NCBI RefSeq assembly: GCF_023703085.1
Contig: NZ_JAMQJY010000003.1
Span: 124,001 to 188,000 of the forward strand
Length of the DNA stretch: 64,000 nt
Reading direction: 5' to 3'
From: Alkalicoccobacillus plakortidis
Lineage (GTDB): Bacteria; Bacillota; Bacilli; Bacillales; Bacillaceae_D
Positions 8,496-18,311 of this stretch are shown here, piece after piece (within the stretch, counting starts at the first letter, position 1; each line of letters begins with the position of its first letter). A model generated the notes under the pieces. It saw only the letters and a program-made list of their open reading frames with translations, was not told where the DNA came from and ran no database searches. Both the position numbers and the translations under genes were made by a program.

Positions 8496-9938
8496 TTGAC
8501 CTTATTAAAACCGTATACAACCGCTCCTTATTATGATGAAATGTTTAAAACGGACGGATCTCTGATGAACCATTATGTTCACTTCAATAACAATTTGAAG
8601 GGTTTCTCCTCAGAAGAGTTAAAGGAGAAGCATGAACTAGCTCAACAATCCTTTTTAAGACAAGGAATTACGTTTACAGTGTACCAAGATGACACTGGGA
8701 CAGAGAGAACCATGCCTTTTGATTTTATCCCGATCATCATTCCCCCTACTGAATGGGCTCGTATTGAAAAAGGTATGATTCAACGCACCACTGCTTTAAA
8801 TCACTTTCTAGAGGATATCTATCATCAACAGAACATATTAAATGATGGCATTATCCCAAAAGAACTTGTTTATAATAATCCTCACTATTATGATTTGATT
8901 CATCAACTGCCCTTCCCAATTCAAAACCATATCTTTTTAGCTGGTATCGATCTGATCCGTGATGAAAACGGCCACTACTGTGTTTTGGAGGACAATCTCC
9001 GGAATCCATCCGGCTTGTCTTACGTCTATCAAAACCGTTTTGTCATGCGACAAGTGTATCCTGAATTTTTTCAGTCTCACTCCCTGCATACATTAGAGAA
9101 TCAATTGCACTATCTCAGGGAAGCAATTTTAGATTATGTACCAGATAATCATACTGGCACACAGACAAATGCTGTTCTGCTCACTCCCGGCATCTACAAT
9201 TCTGCTTATTATGATCATGTTTTTTTAGCTCAAAAGATGGGCATCGAACTAGTTGAAGGCTCTGATCTAATGGTGGAAAATGATTTGGTTTATATGAAAA
9301 CCATTTATGGCTTGGAGAAAGTAGATATCATTTATCGGCGAATTGATGACGATTATCTAGATCCACTAGCTTTTAACAAGGATTCCCTGCTTGGAGTTGA
9401 AGGGTTATTTAACGCCTTCAAAGCTGGTAATGTCTCGATCTTAAATGCAATAGGAAATGGTGTCGCAGATGATAAGGCCATGTACGCATATGTTCCGGAT
9501 ATGATCCGTTATTACTTAAACGAAGATCCGATCATACCAAATGTAACGACGTATTTTCTAAATGAAAAAAAGCAACGAGATTGGGTACTCGAGCACCTTC
9601 ATCAGCTTGTCATTAAAAATGTTGGAGCCTCCGGTGGATATGACATGTTAATAGGTCCTCACGCAACAGCCGCACAGATTCAACTTTTCAGAGAAAAAAT
9701 TATAGCTAAACCTCATCAATACATTGCGCAACCTACAATCAAGCTTTCAAGAGCACCTGCATACCAAAATAGTCAGTTTTATCCTTGCCACATAGATCTA
9801 CGAGTGTTTGTTATGTCCGGTAAGAATACCCATGTCATCCCTGGTGGCTTATCTCGTGTTGCTTTAAAAAAGGGGTCACTAGTTGTTAATTCTTCGCAAG
9901 GTGGTGGAGGAAAGGATACATGGGTACTTAAATCATAG
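8496..9938 (+). CDS. Circularly permuted type-2 ATP-grasp protein
   Basis: First gene of a four-gene set. About 480 residues. Motifs of the permuted ATP-grasp (DUF404/407) family: LEDNLRNPSGLSYV, YRRIDDDYLDPL, NAIGNGVADDKAMYAYVP, the nucleotide-binding IKNVGASGGYDMLIGP, and a C-terminal HIDLRVFV...VIPGGLSRVAL then SSQGGGGKDTWVL. The family is predicted to form amide bonds. TTG at 8496 is preferred because AAGGATGAG lies upstream; an in-frame ATG at 8403 would add 31 residues unlike the family. The neighbours (alpha-E, transglutaminase-like, DUF3891) repeat a known genomic association proposed to make or attach a small peptide. The product is unknown. Confidence 0.82.
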   Translation: MTLLKPYTTAPYYDEMFKTDGSLMNHYVHFNNNLKGFSSEELKEKHELAQQSFLRQGITFTVYQDDTGTERTMPFDFIPIIIPPTEWARIEKGMIQRTTALNHFLEDIYHQQNILNDGIIPKELVYNNPHYYDLIHQLPFPIQNHIFLAGIDLIRDENGHYCVLEDNLRNPSGLSYVYQNRFVMRQVYPEFFQSHSLHTLENQLHYLREAILDYVPDNHTGTQTNAVLLTPGIYNSAYYDHVFLAQKMGIELVEGSDLMVENDLVYMKTIYGLEKVDIIYRRIDDDYLDPLAFNKDSLLGVEGLFNAFKAGNVSILNAIGNGVADDKAMYAYVPDMIRYYLNEDPIIPNVTTYFLNEKKQRDWVLEHLHQLVIKNVGASGGYDMLIGPHATAAQIQLFREKIIAKPHQYIAQPTIKLSRAPAYQNSQFYPCHIDLRVFVMSGKNTHVIPGGLSRVALKKGSLVVNSSQGGGGKDTWVLKS

Positions 9939-9953
9939 GAGGGGAACAGATAC

Positions 9954-10865
9954 ATGCTGTTAAGAGTGGCTGACTCGTTATACTGGATGGCACGAAATAT
10001 TGAACGTGCAGAGAACCATGCGCATGTTCTATCTGTTGAGTTAATACAAGCACTAGAGGCATCAGATGAGGATCTATTAATGAATGAAGAATGGGATGTC
10101 ATTTTAGATATTTGTGCAGCCGGGGAAGAACGCAAAAACCTAATGACAAACGGAAGTCCCGACTTAGAAAAAATCATCCGACACCTTACATTCTCAGCAG
10201 ATAACCCTAGCTCTACGCGAACATGTATACAAATTGCTCGTGAAAATGCTAGAAAAAGCCGAGATCACTTGTCAAACGATTTGTGGATGATTCTAAATGA
10301 GTGTTATCTCTATTTGATTAAATGGAGTGACGCCAATTGGTCTAACTATCATATACAGAGCACGTTACAACGTGTTAAAATGACATCACTATCCGTGCAA
10401 GGTGTCATTGAAACTACTGCAAGTCGAGGCGTTGATTACAGACTAATTAAAATTGGGTTCTGGATTGAACGCGCGGATCATACACTACGAATTCTTCGTT
10501 CTATTTGCAAGAAGCTAAAAGAACAACCTCAACACACAACGTACTACTTAAATTTAGCACTTCAATTATCTAAAGGTTCAGACGCGTACCTAAGAGGACA
10601 GCTGCCCTATATGAGACCTCAGCAAGTGTTTTCCTTTTTAATGATTAATCCCGATTTCCCAAGATCCATCCGCTACTGCATTGATCACGCCTGGTACGCC
10701 ATTAAACAAGTAGAAGGCGATCAAGGCTCCGGTTATGCAAAACACTTAAAAGAAACGTTAACTCAGATGACTGACAGTATTCAATCACTTGAACTTGGCT
10801 CATTAGAAGTGGATTACATGTTGGATTTTTTTCGGACTCAATATTCAGGAATAAAAGTCACGTAG
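9954..10865 (+). CDS. Alpha-E domain protein (DUF403)
   Basis: 303 residues, mostly helical. It begins MLLRVADSLYWMARNIERAE, the standard opening of alpha-E proteins, and repeats a similar motif later (KIGFWIERADHTLRILR). It follows the ATP-grasp gene by 15 bases with AGGAGGGG before the ATG, so the two are co-translated. Alpha-E proteins almost always travel with the permuted ATP-grasp and are thought to be its partner. No catalytic residues are established. Confidence 0.85.
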   Translation: MLLRVADSLYWMARNIERAENHAHVLSVELIQALEASDEDLLMNEEWDVILDICAAGEERKNLMTNGSPDLEKIIRHLTFSADNPSSTRTCIQIARENARKSRDHLSNDLWMILNECYLYLIKWSDANWSNYHIQSTLQRVKMTSLSVQGVIETTASRGVDYRLIKIGFWIERADHTLRILRSICKKLKEQPQHTTYYLNLALQLSKGSDAYLRGQLPYMRPQQVFSFLMINPDFPRSIRYCIDHAWYAIKQVEGDQGSGYAKHLKETLTQMTDSIQSLELGSLEVDYMLDFFRTQYSGIKVT

Positions 10866-10930
10866 GCATCTAATGATACGATTACAACCTGCCTCCCTAA
10901 AAAGAGACGAGAGAACGAGGAGTGCTGCAT

Positions 10931-11781
10931 TTGAAGTTCGAAATTGTGCATACAAACTTATTTACCTATGATTCGGCAGTTGAACAAAGCCTGAACACAA
11001 TTAGACTGAAACCAAGAATGGATGAATGTCAGCGTTTGATCTCTTACCGTGCTGATATCACTCCCTCTTCACTTACCTCTTCACATACCGACTTATGGGG
11101 AAATCATGTAGAGACATTTTTTATAGCAGAACAGCATCAATCACTTGAAGTCAAAACAACATCCATAGTTAGCATCCAACGAAGTCCATTTATTAAAAAA
11201 CTGGATTACTCGATGGAAATGCAAAAAATATTTATTTCATCTATTTTTCAAAATCAATATCTTGCATTCCTTACTCAAACCAATTATACCTACCTGAACT
11301 ATGATGACATTCAGCTTGTCACAAAGAGTATCGGCCCAATGGATAACCCCATTCAATTTTCATTAGACTTAATGGACTTTTTATACCGCACATTCAAGTA
11401 CAGTCCAGGATCTACTAATGTGAACACCACTGCTGCAGATGCATTTAAACAAAAAAGCGGGGTGTGTCAGGATATCACACATGTCATGCTAGGTATCTTA
11501 AGAGCGCACCAAATCCCTGCCAGATATTTGAGTGGGTACTTATACGTTGGTGAAGACTCTGCTCTTGTAGGGGATGCTGCAGCCATGCCTGGGTTGAAGT
11601 CATGGCACCAGGAATTGGATGGATTGGCTTAGATCCAACAAATAATGTAGAAGCACTTGAGAATCATATTCGTGTCTGTACTGGACGCGATTACGCAGAT
11701 GTAAGTCCTGTACAAGGTGTATATAAAGGTGGTAATCAAAAGCTTAATGTATCAGTTGGTGTCACACTGCTCGAATCCTAA
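10931..11781 (+). CDS. Transglutaminase-like cysteine peptidase/amidase (frameshifted in this sequence)
   Basis: The third gene of the operon. It has an N-terminal beta-rich bacterial transglutaminase-like region (FEIVHTNLFTYDSAVEQSLN), then the core with catalytic Cys in KSGVCQDITHVMLG. After SGYLYVGEDSALVGDAA the frame breaks at about 11583. One more C (GCCCATGCC) gives HAWVEVMAPGIGWIGLDPTN, restoring the catalytic His and Asp, and the frame then runs to TAA at 11781 (about 283 residues). TTG at 10931 is chosen because GAGGAG lies 9 bases upstream; the GTG at 10922 touches that site. In the known gene set this enzyme may trim or transfer the peptide made by the ATP-grasp protein. Confidence 0.8.
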
Positions 11782-11806
11782 AAGCTTACAGCAATGGGGG
11801 ATTTAG

Positions 11807-12550
11807 ATGATTATTAGACAAAAAGAGAAGCAAATTGAATGCATCAAACAACATGACCATGCACATATATCAGGAGAAATCGCTACGCATTGGCGCGAAG
11901 TCGTTGATCCCGACGTAGTATTCGGAATCTATGAACATGACCGTGCGTGGATTCCATTGGATGAGGTCGTCGAAAAAGACGCAGACCAAGATATGCCTTA
12001 CGATTTTATTTCATATCCTCTCACACCTAAACTAACAGCCTATACAAATGGTGTAGATGAAGTTCAGGAACAATCTGCCTACGCAGCATTACTCTGTAGC
12101 AAGCACTATTGTTCATTCTTCACAGGATCAATCACATCAGAGCCTGGGGTTCAAACCTTTCTTGATCAAGAGCAACAGAGGCAAGAATCACTACTCAAGA
12201 AAATAGATTTGAAATCTACCTCCAAGAAACTTGCGGAGCACTTTAAGCTACTTCAATTTTGTGATGACCTCTCACTCTATATCTGTATGAATCAGCCGGG
12301 TATCCCAAAATCAGAAGAAGTATCATGGTTCAAAGATGGTTTCACACAACCTTTTTCATTTGCACCATCTGGCATAAAAGCAGAATGGATAAACGAAACC
12401 GACATTAAACTGGAACCCTTTCCTTTCAAAGAACCAATCACCATCTCATTTCCAGTATATGAACTACCAATAACCGGAAACCTGAAACTAAACGGAAAAT
12501 TGGAATTGGAAAAGCTCTCTACTTATACACAAACCGTTGTTTTGCGGTGA
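11807..12550 (+). CDS. DUF3891 family protein
   Basis: 247 residues, soluble. Features typical of DUF3891: HDHAHISGEIATHW at residues 15-28, EHDRAWIPLDE, and a middle HYCSFFTG stretch. Two His and several acidic residues could bind a metal, but no activity is known. GGGGGA lies before the ATG, 25 bases after the transglutaminase-like gene, so it is the last gene of the amidoligase-type operon. Confidence 0.75.
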   Translation: MIIRQKEKQIECIKQHDHAHISGEIATHWREVVDPDVVFGIYEHDRAWIPLDEVVEKDADQDMPYDFISYPLTPKLTAYTNGVDEVQEQSAYAALLCSKHYCSFFTGSITSEPGVQTFLDQEQQRQESLLKKIDLKSTSKKLAEHFKLLQFCDDLSLYICMNQPGIPKSEEVSWFKDGFTQPFSFAPSGIKAEWINETDIKLEPFPFKEPITISFPVYELPITGNLKLNGKLELEKLSTYTQTVVLR

Positions 12551-12600
12551 TGGAGTGGCGGAATTTTGTACTGGCGGAGAAAGCAAGATCATTGGAGAAA

Positions 12601-12636
12601 CACCGACATCGCTCCTTGGCGATATCGGTGTTTTTT
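12601..12636 (+). terminator. Terminator of the ATP-grasp operon
   Basis: CACCGACATCGC / GCGATATCGGTG stem with TTTTTT, 50 bases after the DUF3891 stop. Confidence 0.88.
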
Positions 12637-12656
12637 GCCGCTGCGGCTGCGCTTTG

Positions 12657-12819
12657 GCAAGAGGGATGGTGCTTTACCAAGAGCTTTTCCGCTCTCATCA
12701 AGAGGTCTGATGCTTCTCCAAGACCTTTTCCTCTCCTATCAAGAGATCACACGCTTCTCCAAGACCGTGTTCCTTCCACCAAGTGATCACACACCTTACC
12801 AAGGCCTTCTCCCCTCCTC
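12657..12819. repeat. 41-bp-period intergenic array (family B)
   Basis: About eight half-units beginning CAAGA, with lengths 20, 21, 20, 21, 20, 20, 20 nt and a truncated end. On the other strand the heads read CTCTTGGTAAAG and CTCTTGATAGG, matching the arrays at 39139-39515 and 43657-45405. It lies exactly between the terminators of two convergent genes. Stop codons and lack of ribosome sites argue against coding. Confidence 0.75.
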
Positions 12820-12827
12820 CACACATC

Positions 12828-12869
12828 AAAAAACCAAGCAGACATCAATTGATGCCCGCTTGGTTTTTT
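12828..12869. terminator. Bidirectional terminator
   Basis: AAAAAACCAAGC / GCTTGGTTTTTT stem at the 3' end of the leftward hydrolase gene, overlapping its last codons. Confidence 0.85.
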
Positions 12870-13726
12870 AGATAGTTTGCAATTAGTTGATTCACAATAT
12901 CGGGTTGCTCGTGGTTCACCCAGTGGGTTGCTTCGCCAACGAATGTGAGAGTTCCGTCCTCACAATGCTCGATACTTTTTTTAGCAAGTTTTTTTGATAA
13001 GAAGGGGTCGTTTACTCCCCAGATCATTCGTGTTGGGACTTTTACTTTTTCGGGTTGGGTGAATCCTTCGGGTATTCCGGCACGGATTGCTCGATACCAG
13101 TTTAGCATCGCTGTCATTGCACCGGGTTGGGACCATGCTTCTTTGTATTGCAAAAGATCCTCTTGGCTAAAGGCGCTGCTCTTGCTTGCAGATAGCTTAA
13201 TTCCTTTAGCCATACCATCAAAATGGTCAGCCGAAAGAAGTTTTTCTGGCCATTCTGGAAGCTGAAAAAATGCCATATAGGAGCTCCGTAGCCATTGAAG
13301 CGGCAACGTTAGCATGGCTTTTGGCATAATTGCTGGATGTGGAATATTAATTGGAATCAGTGTCTCCACATACTCAGGGCGTGTAGATGCTAGATGCCAG
13401 GCTACGGCCCCTCCCCAATCATGTCCAATAATATGAGCTTTTTCACGATTATACAGTTTTATTAAACCAATAATGTCGTCTCTTAAAATATCAAGAGTAT
13501 ACTGCTCAATTCCTTCTGGCTTTTGGCTTTTATTAAAGCCTCGTTGGTCGGGTACAAGTACGCGATACCCGGCTTCTGCTAATGGTTTGATCTGGTTTCG
13601 CCAGCCATACCAAAACTCGGGAAATCCATGCAATAAAACAACCAGTGGGCCATTCCTCGGACCTGCTGTAACGGCATGAAGGGTCATTTTATTTGTCTTA
13701 ACCAGTTGAAATTCCAATTCAGTCAT
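12845..13726 (-). CDS. Alpha/beta hydrolase, epoxide-hydrolase-like (YfhM-like)
   Basis: 293 residues, no signal peptide. Alpha/beta fold motifs: oxyanion HGFPEFW near residue 33, DQRGFNKSQKP, the nucleophile Asp in GHDWGGAVAW near residue 101, a late acidic residue in WGVNDPF, and catalytic His in ATHWVNHEQP. Asp as nucleophile and HGFPE fit epoxide hydrolases or dehalogenases rather than esterases. It resembles Bacillus YfhM, a stress-induced hydrolase. It lies downstream of mqnB-mqnD on the same strand, with a 66-base gap. The substrate is unknown. Confidence 0.82.
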   Translation of the reverse strand: MTELEFQLVKTNKMTLHAVTAGPRNGPLVVLLHGFPEFWYGWRNQIKPLAEAGYRVLVPDQRGFNKSQKPEGIEQYTLDILRDDIIGLIKLYNREKAHIIGHDWGGAVAWHLASTRPEYVETLIPINIPHPAIMPKAMLTLPLQWLRSSYMAFFQLPEWPEKLLSADHFDGMAKGIKLSASKSSAFSQEDLLQYKEAWSQPGAMTAMLNWYRAIRAGIPEGFTQPEKVKVPTRMIWGVNDPFLSKKLAKKSIEHCEDGTLTFVGEATHWVNHEQPDIVNQLIANYLKNQAGIN

Positions 13727-13792
13727 GCTGAACCTCTCCTCTCACAGGCTTGTCCAATTACGTTCCCTTTCTTTTTTCCGCTAAAACGTTGG

Positions 13793-14635
13793 TTACTTTC
13801 CTTTAAGTGAATACAACAAATCTTTATCAACACTTGGGACCAAACCTTCGTCTGCAGCTCTAGATAACAAAGCATCAATTGCATGATAACCATCATCACC
13901 AAGATCACGCGAAAATTCGTTTACATACAACTCAATATGTTGATTGGCGACATCCTCTGACATTTCTTGAGCATGAGCCATCACGTATTCCTTTGATTCT
14001 TCAGGGTGCTCAAAGGCATATTCAACTGAGGAGCGAATCCATTTTGTGATTTGTGTAGTGTCTTCTGAACGTCTTGCGATAATTGCTCCAAGTGGGATCG
14101 GTAAGCCTGTATCTTCTTCCCACCATTCGCCCATATCAGCTACTACATTGAGTCCATAATTCTGATAGGTAAATCTTGCTTCATGAATGACCAATCCAGC
14201 GTCTATTGTCCCTTCTTGAACAGCTGGCATAATCTCGTGAAATGGCATAACAACAATCTCACCGACACCACCAGGCACTTTTTGGGCAGCCCATAATCGA
14301 AATAATAGATAGGCTGTGGAGCGTTCGCTTGGCACAGCCACACGTTTGCCGCTTAGAGACTTCGAATCCTGCTCACCTTTTGTTAAAACTAATGGGCCAC
14401 AGCCACGTCCAAGTGCTCCTCCACAAGGGATGAGCTCATATTTGTCTAACACCCATGGAAGGGCAGCAAATGAGATTTTTAAGACCTCTGGTCCCGTGTG
14501 ATCAGCTGCTAAAGTATTTGTAATATCAATATCGGCAAATGTTACATCTAATGCTTGGGCTCCAGAGATTAATCCGTGTGCCAACGCATGAAAAACAAAT
14601 GTATCATTTGGACAAGGTGAAAATGCAATATTCAT
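13793..14635 (-). CDS. mqnD: 1,4-dihydroxy-6-naphthoate synthase
   Basis: Late step of the futalosine route to menaquinone: converts cyclic dehypoxanthine futalosine to 1,4-dihydroxy-6-naphthoate. About 280 residues, periplasmic-binding-protein-like fold but cytoplasmic. MNIAFSPCPNDTFVFHAL opens the protein and ALGRGCGPLVLTK, VPSERSTAYLLFRLW and VIHEARFTY follow as in MqnD. ATG at 14635 overlaps the mqnB stop (ATGA) with GGAGG 9 bases upstream, so I reject longer starts inside mqnB. Coupled to mqnB. Confidence 0.93.
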   Translation of the reverse strand: MNIAFSPCPNDTFVFHALAHGLISGAQALDVTFADIDITNTLAADHTGPEVLKISFAALPWVLDKYELIPCGGALGRGCGPLVLTKGEQDSKSLSGKRVAVPSERSTAYLLFRLWAAQKVPGGVGEIVVMPFHEIMPAVQEGTIDAGLVIHEARFTYQNYGLNVVADMGEWWEEDTGLPIPLGAIIARRSEDTTQITKWIRSSVEYAFEHPEESKEYVMAHAQEMSEDVANQHIELYVNEFSRDLGDDGYHAIDALLSRAADEGLVPSVDKDLLYSLKGK

Positions 14636-15303
14636 GACCATACCTCCGTTAATGCACGTCCTACACGTTCTAGTGCTTGTAGTGCTTCTTTTATCTGCCA
14701 CGCATCTCGATCTCGTGGACCTACTTGATTTGAAATGGTTCGAACTTCTAGTACAGGTATCTGAGCAAGTTCAGCTGCTGTTGCGACACCGTGCCCCTCC
14801 ATCGCTTCTGCTGCTGCATCTGGAAAGCGTGAAGTTAGCTCATTTGTTGTTTTTTGTGTGCCCGTTACAGTTGCTAAAGTCAATACAGGTGCCAACGTAA
14901 CTGTTGCGTTCATGTCCTCTAACCTTTTCACAAGCTCAGTTGACTTTGAACGATCTGGTTTGATCTCTGAGCTACCTAAACCTAGTTGGTCAACTGGTAA
15001 GAAACCATCAACAGATTCCGAACCAAGATCTGCTGCGATGATTCGACTGGCTACAACGATTGAGGTGATATCAGCTTTCCCACTAAATCCACCGGCAACA
15101 CCTGCATTTATGACATATTGATATGTGCGCGCGGCTAGTTCTGTTGCTGTTCTTGCAGCTGCTTTGGCTGGGCCAACTCCAGTAAGAGCTACTTGAAATT
15201 GACTAGAACCACTCAACCCTCGTTCGATCGCCTCTTTTTCTGCTGCAACACTCGTCATAATTAATATTGACGGTGTTGTTGAATCTCTTTGATCTCTTAT
15301 CAT
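14632..15303 (-). CDS. mqnB: Futalosine hydrolase
   Basis: Releases hypoxanthine from futalosine in menaquinone synthesis. 223 residues, nucleoside-phosphorylase-like fold: SVAAEKEAIERGL near the N-terminus, LTGVGPAKAA, INAGVAGGF, and EAMEGHGVATAAE with the purine/ribose-binding acid. The stop shares ATGA with mqnD. An AAGGGG ribosome site precedes the ATG. The pathway is found in alkaliphilic bacilli, unlike the Men route of B. subtilis; mqnA and mqnC are not in this window. Confidence 0.92.
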   Translation of the reverse strand: MIRDQRDSTTPSILIMTSVAAEKEAIERGLSGSSQFQVALTGVGPAKAAARTATELAARTYQYVINAGVAGGFSGKADITSIVVASRIIAADLGSESVDGFLPVDQLGLGSSEIKPDRSKSTELVKRLEDMNATVTLAPVLTLATVTGTQKTTNELTSRFPDAAAEAMEGHGVATAAELAQIPVLEVRTISNQVGPRDRDAWQIKEALQALERVGRALTEVWS

Positions 15304-15400
15304 GATAATTACCCCTTTTGGTTAAACCAAGCTACCTTCTTAGTGTATCTTTTATCCGTCTCTTATTGCTACTAAATAGAATTATATCTTGAAGAAACAG

Positions 15401-15429
15401 TTGACAGTTAATGTGTTCGAGTATATGAT
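15401..15429 (+). promoter_or_regulatory. Sigma-A promoter of the TerC gene
   Basis: TTGACA, a 17-base spacer, then TATGAT, about 25 bases before the riboswitch begins. Confidence 0.72.
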
Positions 15430-15451
15430 TTAAATAACTTAATACGGTTTC

Positions 15452-15600
15452 TTCCAAAGGGGAGTAGCGTCAAGTTTATTAGATAAACTTGAAACAAAGT
15501 CGTCATTTCGTGGACATTACGTCCGCCGGCTTTGTTGGCATGATATACATAGTGCTCAGCAAGACCTTTGCCAATTACATGGCAGGGGTCTTTTTTCTAT
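15452..15600 (+). promoter_or_regulatory. yybP-ykoY (manganese) riboswitch with terminator
   Basis: The conserved opening CCAAAGGGGAGTAGCG is followed by GTCGTCATTTCGTGGACATTACG-like and CCGGC elements and by TGCTCAGCAAGACC, as in the yybP-ykoY family. AGACCTTTGCC / GGCAGGGGTCT plus TTTTTT forms the expression-platform terminator. Members of this family sense Mn2+ and switch on Mn exporters of the kind encoded directly downstream. Confidence 0.9.
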
Positions 15601-15660
15601 TGATTGATCCCTTCTCATGTGTTGGCTCGGTAGAAGCACATCAGAGAGGGGAAATAGATT

Positions 15661-16428
15661 ATGGATGTAGCTTTAATTTTAGAATACAGTTGGGTGTTAT
15701 TAGTACTCATTGCGTTAGAAGGTGTTCTTTCAGCCGATAATGCTCTAGTTCTTGCAATCATGGTTAAACACCTTCCTGAAGAAGAACGCAAAAAAGCTTT
15801 ACTTTATGGATTGGCCGGTGCTTTTGTTTTCCGTTTTGCTTCATTATTTCTTATCTCGCTCCTTGTGGATGTTTGGCAGATCCAAGCAATCGGTGCCCTT
15901 TATCTCTTATTCATCGCTCTTAATCACCTCTTCCGAAAACATGTGGTGAATAAGCATGGCGGACCTGATAAGGATAAGAAAAAAGAACGTAAAAAAAGTG
16001 GATTTTGGCCTACAGTTATTAAAGTAGAATTAGCTGATATCGCTTTTGCTGTTGATTCAATTCTTGCAGCTGTTGCTTTGGCTATGGCTTTGACACCAAC
16101 TGGATTAGGTATGGTCGGAAGTCTTGATGTTGGTCAATTTGCGGTAGTCTTTATTGGTGGATTAGTTGGTCTATTGATTATGCGTTTTGCGGCAACAAAA
16201 TTTGTTGTACTGCTTGAAAAACGTCCAGGTCTTGAAAGTGCGGCTTTTATTATCGTAGGTTGGGTAGGAGTTAAATTAGTTGTGACCGTATTAGCTCATC
16301 CAGAGCTTGCGATTATTGATTCTCACTTCCCACATTCTACAGGATGGAAAGTATTCTTCTATAGCGTATTAGTTCTAATCGTACTAGCTGTTGGTTCCTT
16401 TCAAAAGAACAAAACTCAGAAGAAATAG
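15661..16428 (+). CDS. TerC/Alx-family membrane protein, probable Mn2+ exporter (YkoY-like)
   Basis: 255 residues with about seven membrane segments. TerC signatures: EGVLSADNALVLAIMV with its conserved Asp in the first helix, and VELADIAFAVDSILAAVAL with Asp residues in the middle. A charged loop (DKDKKKERKK) separates the two halves. The yybP-ykoY riboswitch upstream ties it to manganese. In Bacillus such proteins export Mn2+ and help metallate secreted enzymes. GAGAGGGG lies before the ATG. Confidence 0.9.
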   Translation: MDVALILEYSWVLLVLIALEGVLSADNALVLAIMVKHLPEEERKKALLYGLAGAFVFRFASLFLISLLVDVWQIQAIGALYLLFIALNHLFRKHVVNKHGGPDKDKKKERKKSGFWPTVIKVELADIAFAVDSILAAVALAMALTPTGLGMVGSLDVGQFAVVFIGGLVGLLIMRFAATKFVVLLEKRPGLESAAFIIVGWVGVKLVVTVLAHPELAIIDSHFPHSTGWKVFFYSVLVLIVLAVGSFQKNKTQKK

Positions 16429-16463
16429 AAGAAAAGAAAAAAGAAATAAAAGAAAATATGTAA

Positions 16464-16507
16464 CAAAAAGCTGTTCCCGCCATCAATGTCGGGAACAGCT
16501 TTTTTAT
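16464..16507 (+). terminator. Terminator of the TerC gene
   Basis: AAAAAGCTGTTCCCG / CGGGAACAGCTTTTTT, a strong perfect stem. Confidence 0.92.
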
Positions 16508-16785
16508 ATGATCAGGTAAATTCAATCATTTATTCTCTAGGTTCGCCTTGCTCTCATCTGTCATCGTTACTCATTTTACAATGTCGAGTTAAATAAGCGA
16601 GATCCGCTCCTTGTACTTGTAACGAGTTAGTTGCGCATTCTTGCAAAAAAAACTCTTACCTCTCCTCCTCTCTCCTAAGCCGACACTAGTCCATAGCTTA
16701 TGACTTATTTGATTTTATGAATGATTTTTCACTTGCTTGGGAACGTTAAGTGAAGAAATCGTGTGAGTAAAGGAGTGAGCCATCT

Positions 16786-18311
16786 ATGAGAAAACACCCT
16801 CGTAAGCTACAAGTATCTAATCAACAACAAAAGCCAAAATCAATTAGAGCAACAGGGAAAATTGCTGAAGATCTTGAATCTTTTAAGGCGTTTTTTCATT
16901 ATCCTGATGATCTCACTATCCGTCATTTCAGGTTCCAGAATAAAAAGGGCTGTGTCCTTTTTTTGAATCATTAATAGATACCGATATATTAGAGCAATCG
17001 TTTTTTGTCCCCCTATCAGAGGAGAAGTACGACGACCGTTACTCTATAGAAGATCTCATTACATCATCTAATAAAAAAGTTAGCAGTAGTATTTCCAAAG
17101 AAGCAAACTTATTAACTAGTGGCTTCGCCGTTATCTTATTAGAAGGACATCCTGATTTACTTTATGTTAATGTTGGATTGTTTTTTGATAGAAGCATTGA
17201 GGAACCTAATAACGAAAAAATTGTTCGTGGCTCTCATGAAGGTCTAGTTGAAAGCTTATTTGTAAACTTAAATATATTAAGAAGAAGAGCACAAACCCCA
17301 GAACTAAGCATAAAAAAGACAAAAATAGGTAATAAACTAAAACGTGAAACGGCTATTGTTTATATGCATGATATAGCAGATCCCGAAACAGTAACATTAA
17401 TTGAAGACAGGATAAAGGATATTTCATCTGACCTTGTCATATCCCCTGGATTTATCGGGGAATATATACAGGATGGTGCCTATTCACCCTTCCCGCAGCT
17501 TTTATATACAGAAAGACCTGACCGTATCATCTCCCATCTATTAGAAGGTAGAATTGTCATTTTAACAGATGGAAGTCCTACTGCCCTTATTGCTCCAATC
17601 TCTGTTTTTGCTTTTTTTCAATCGCCTGATGATTATAATGTTCATTTTATTCTTGGGTCTTTTTACAGAGTGATTCGGTTTCTCAGCTTAGCGATCGCGG
17701 TCACCTTGCCTGCTTTATATATTTCTGTCGTGGCTTTTAATTATGAGATATTGCCCAATCCGCTCATATTGCCGGTTAAAAATTCATTAGCAAACATCCC
17801 CTATCCACCTTTGATAGAGGCACTCATTATGGAATTCACCATTGAATTAATTAGAGAAGCCGGGGTTCGTCTTCCATCACCAATCGGGCAAACCATTGGT
17901 ATTGTTGGTGGTTTAGTTATAGGTGAAGCGGTAGTAAATGCTGGGCTTGTATCAAACATGATGATCATTGTTGTAGCATTAACAGCTATCGCTTCTTTTG
18001 TTATTCCTTCTCCTGAAATGAACTCTGTTGTGAGGGTGTTACGTTTTCCATTTATGTTCTTATCAGCGATTTTCGGCATTCTCGGTGTGACTCTTGCTTC
18101 GATGTTGCTTATCATCCACCTCTGTAAATTAACATCATTCGGGCGATCTTATTTGTCTCCAATTGCACCATTTCGTTTAAAAGATATGAAGGACACTGTC
18201 ATTCGTATGCCTGTTTGGCTACTTAATACAAGACCGCTTGCGACAAAACCTAAAGAACTTAAACAACAAGGCTATTCTTGGTGGTGGAGACAACGTGAAA
18301 AAGGAAAATAG
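16786..18311 (+). CDS. gerKA: Spore germination protein, GerA/GerKA family (frameshifted in this sequence)
   Basis: A-subunit of a nutrient germinant receptor in the spore inner membrane. About 508 residues once repaired. The N-terminal soluble domain runs through DLTIRHFRF to ...GCVLF; the frame then stops. Eight rather than seven T at 16958-16964 gives VLFFESLIDTDILEQS and joins the long downstream frame. Later parts are typical: LLEGRIVILTDGSPTALIAP, membrane helices from about residue 300, MEFTIELIREAGVRLPSP and PIGQTIGIVGGLVIGEAAV-like (here GEAVVNAG). AAAGGAG precedes the ATG. The gene overlaps gerKB by 17 bases. Confidence 0.88.

Noticed and set aside
13723..13908. Short minus-strand frame between mqnD and the hydrolase
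   Set aside because: It overlaps the mqnD 3' end in another frame and shows no family features; judged a shadow.
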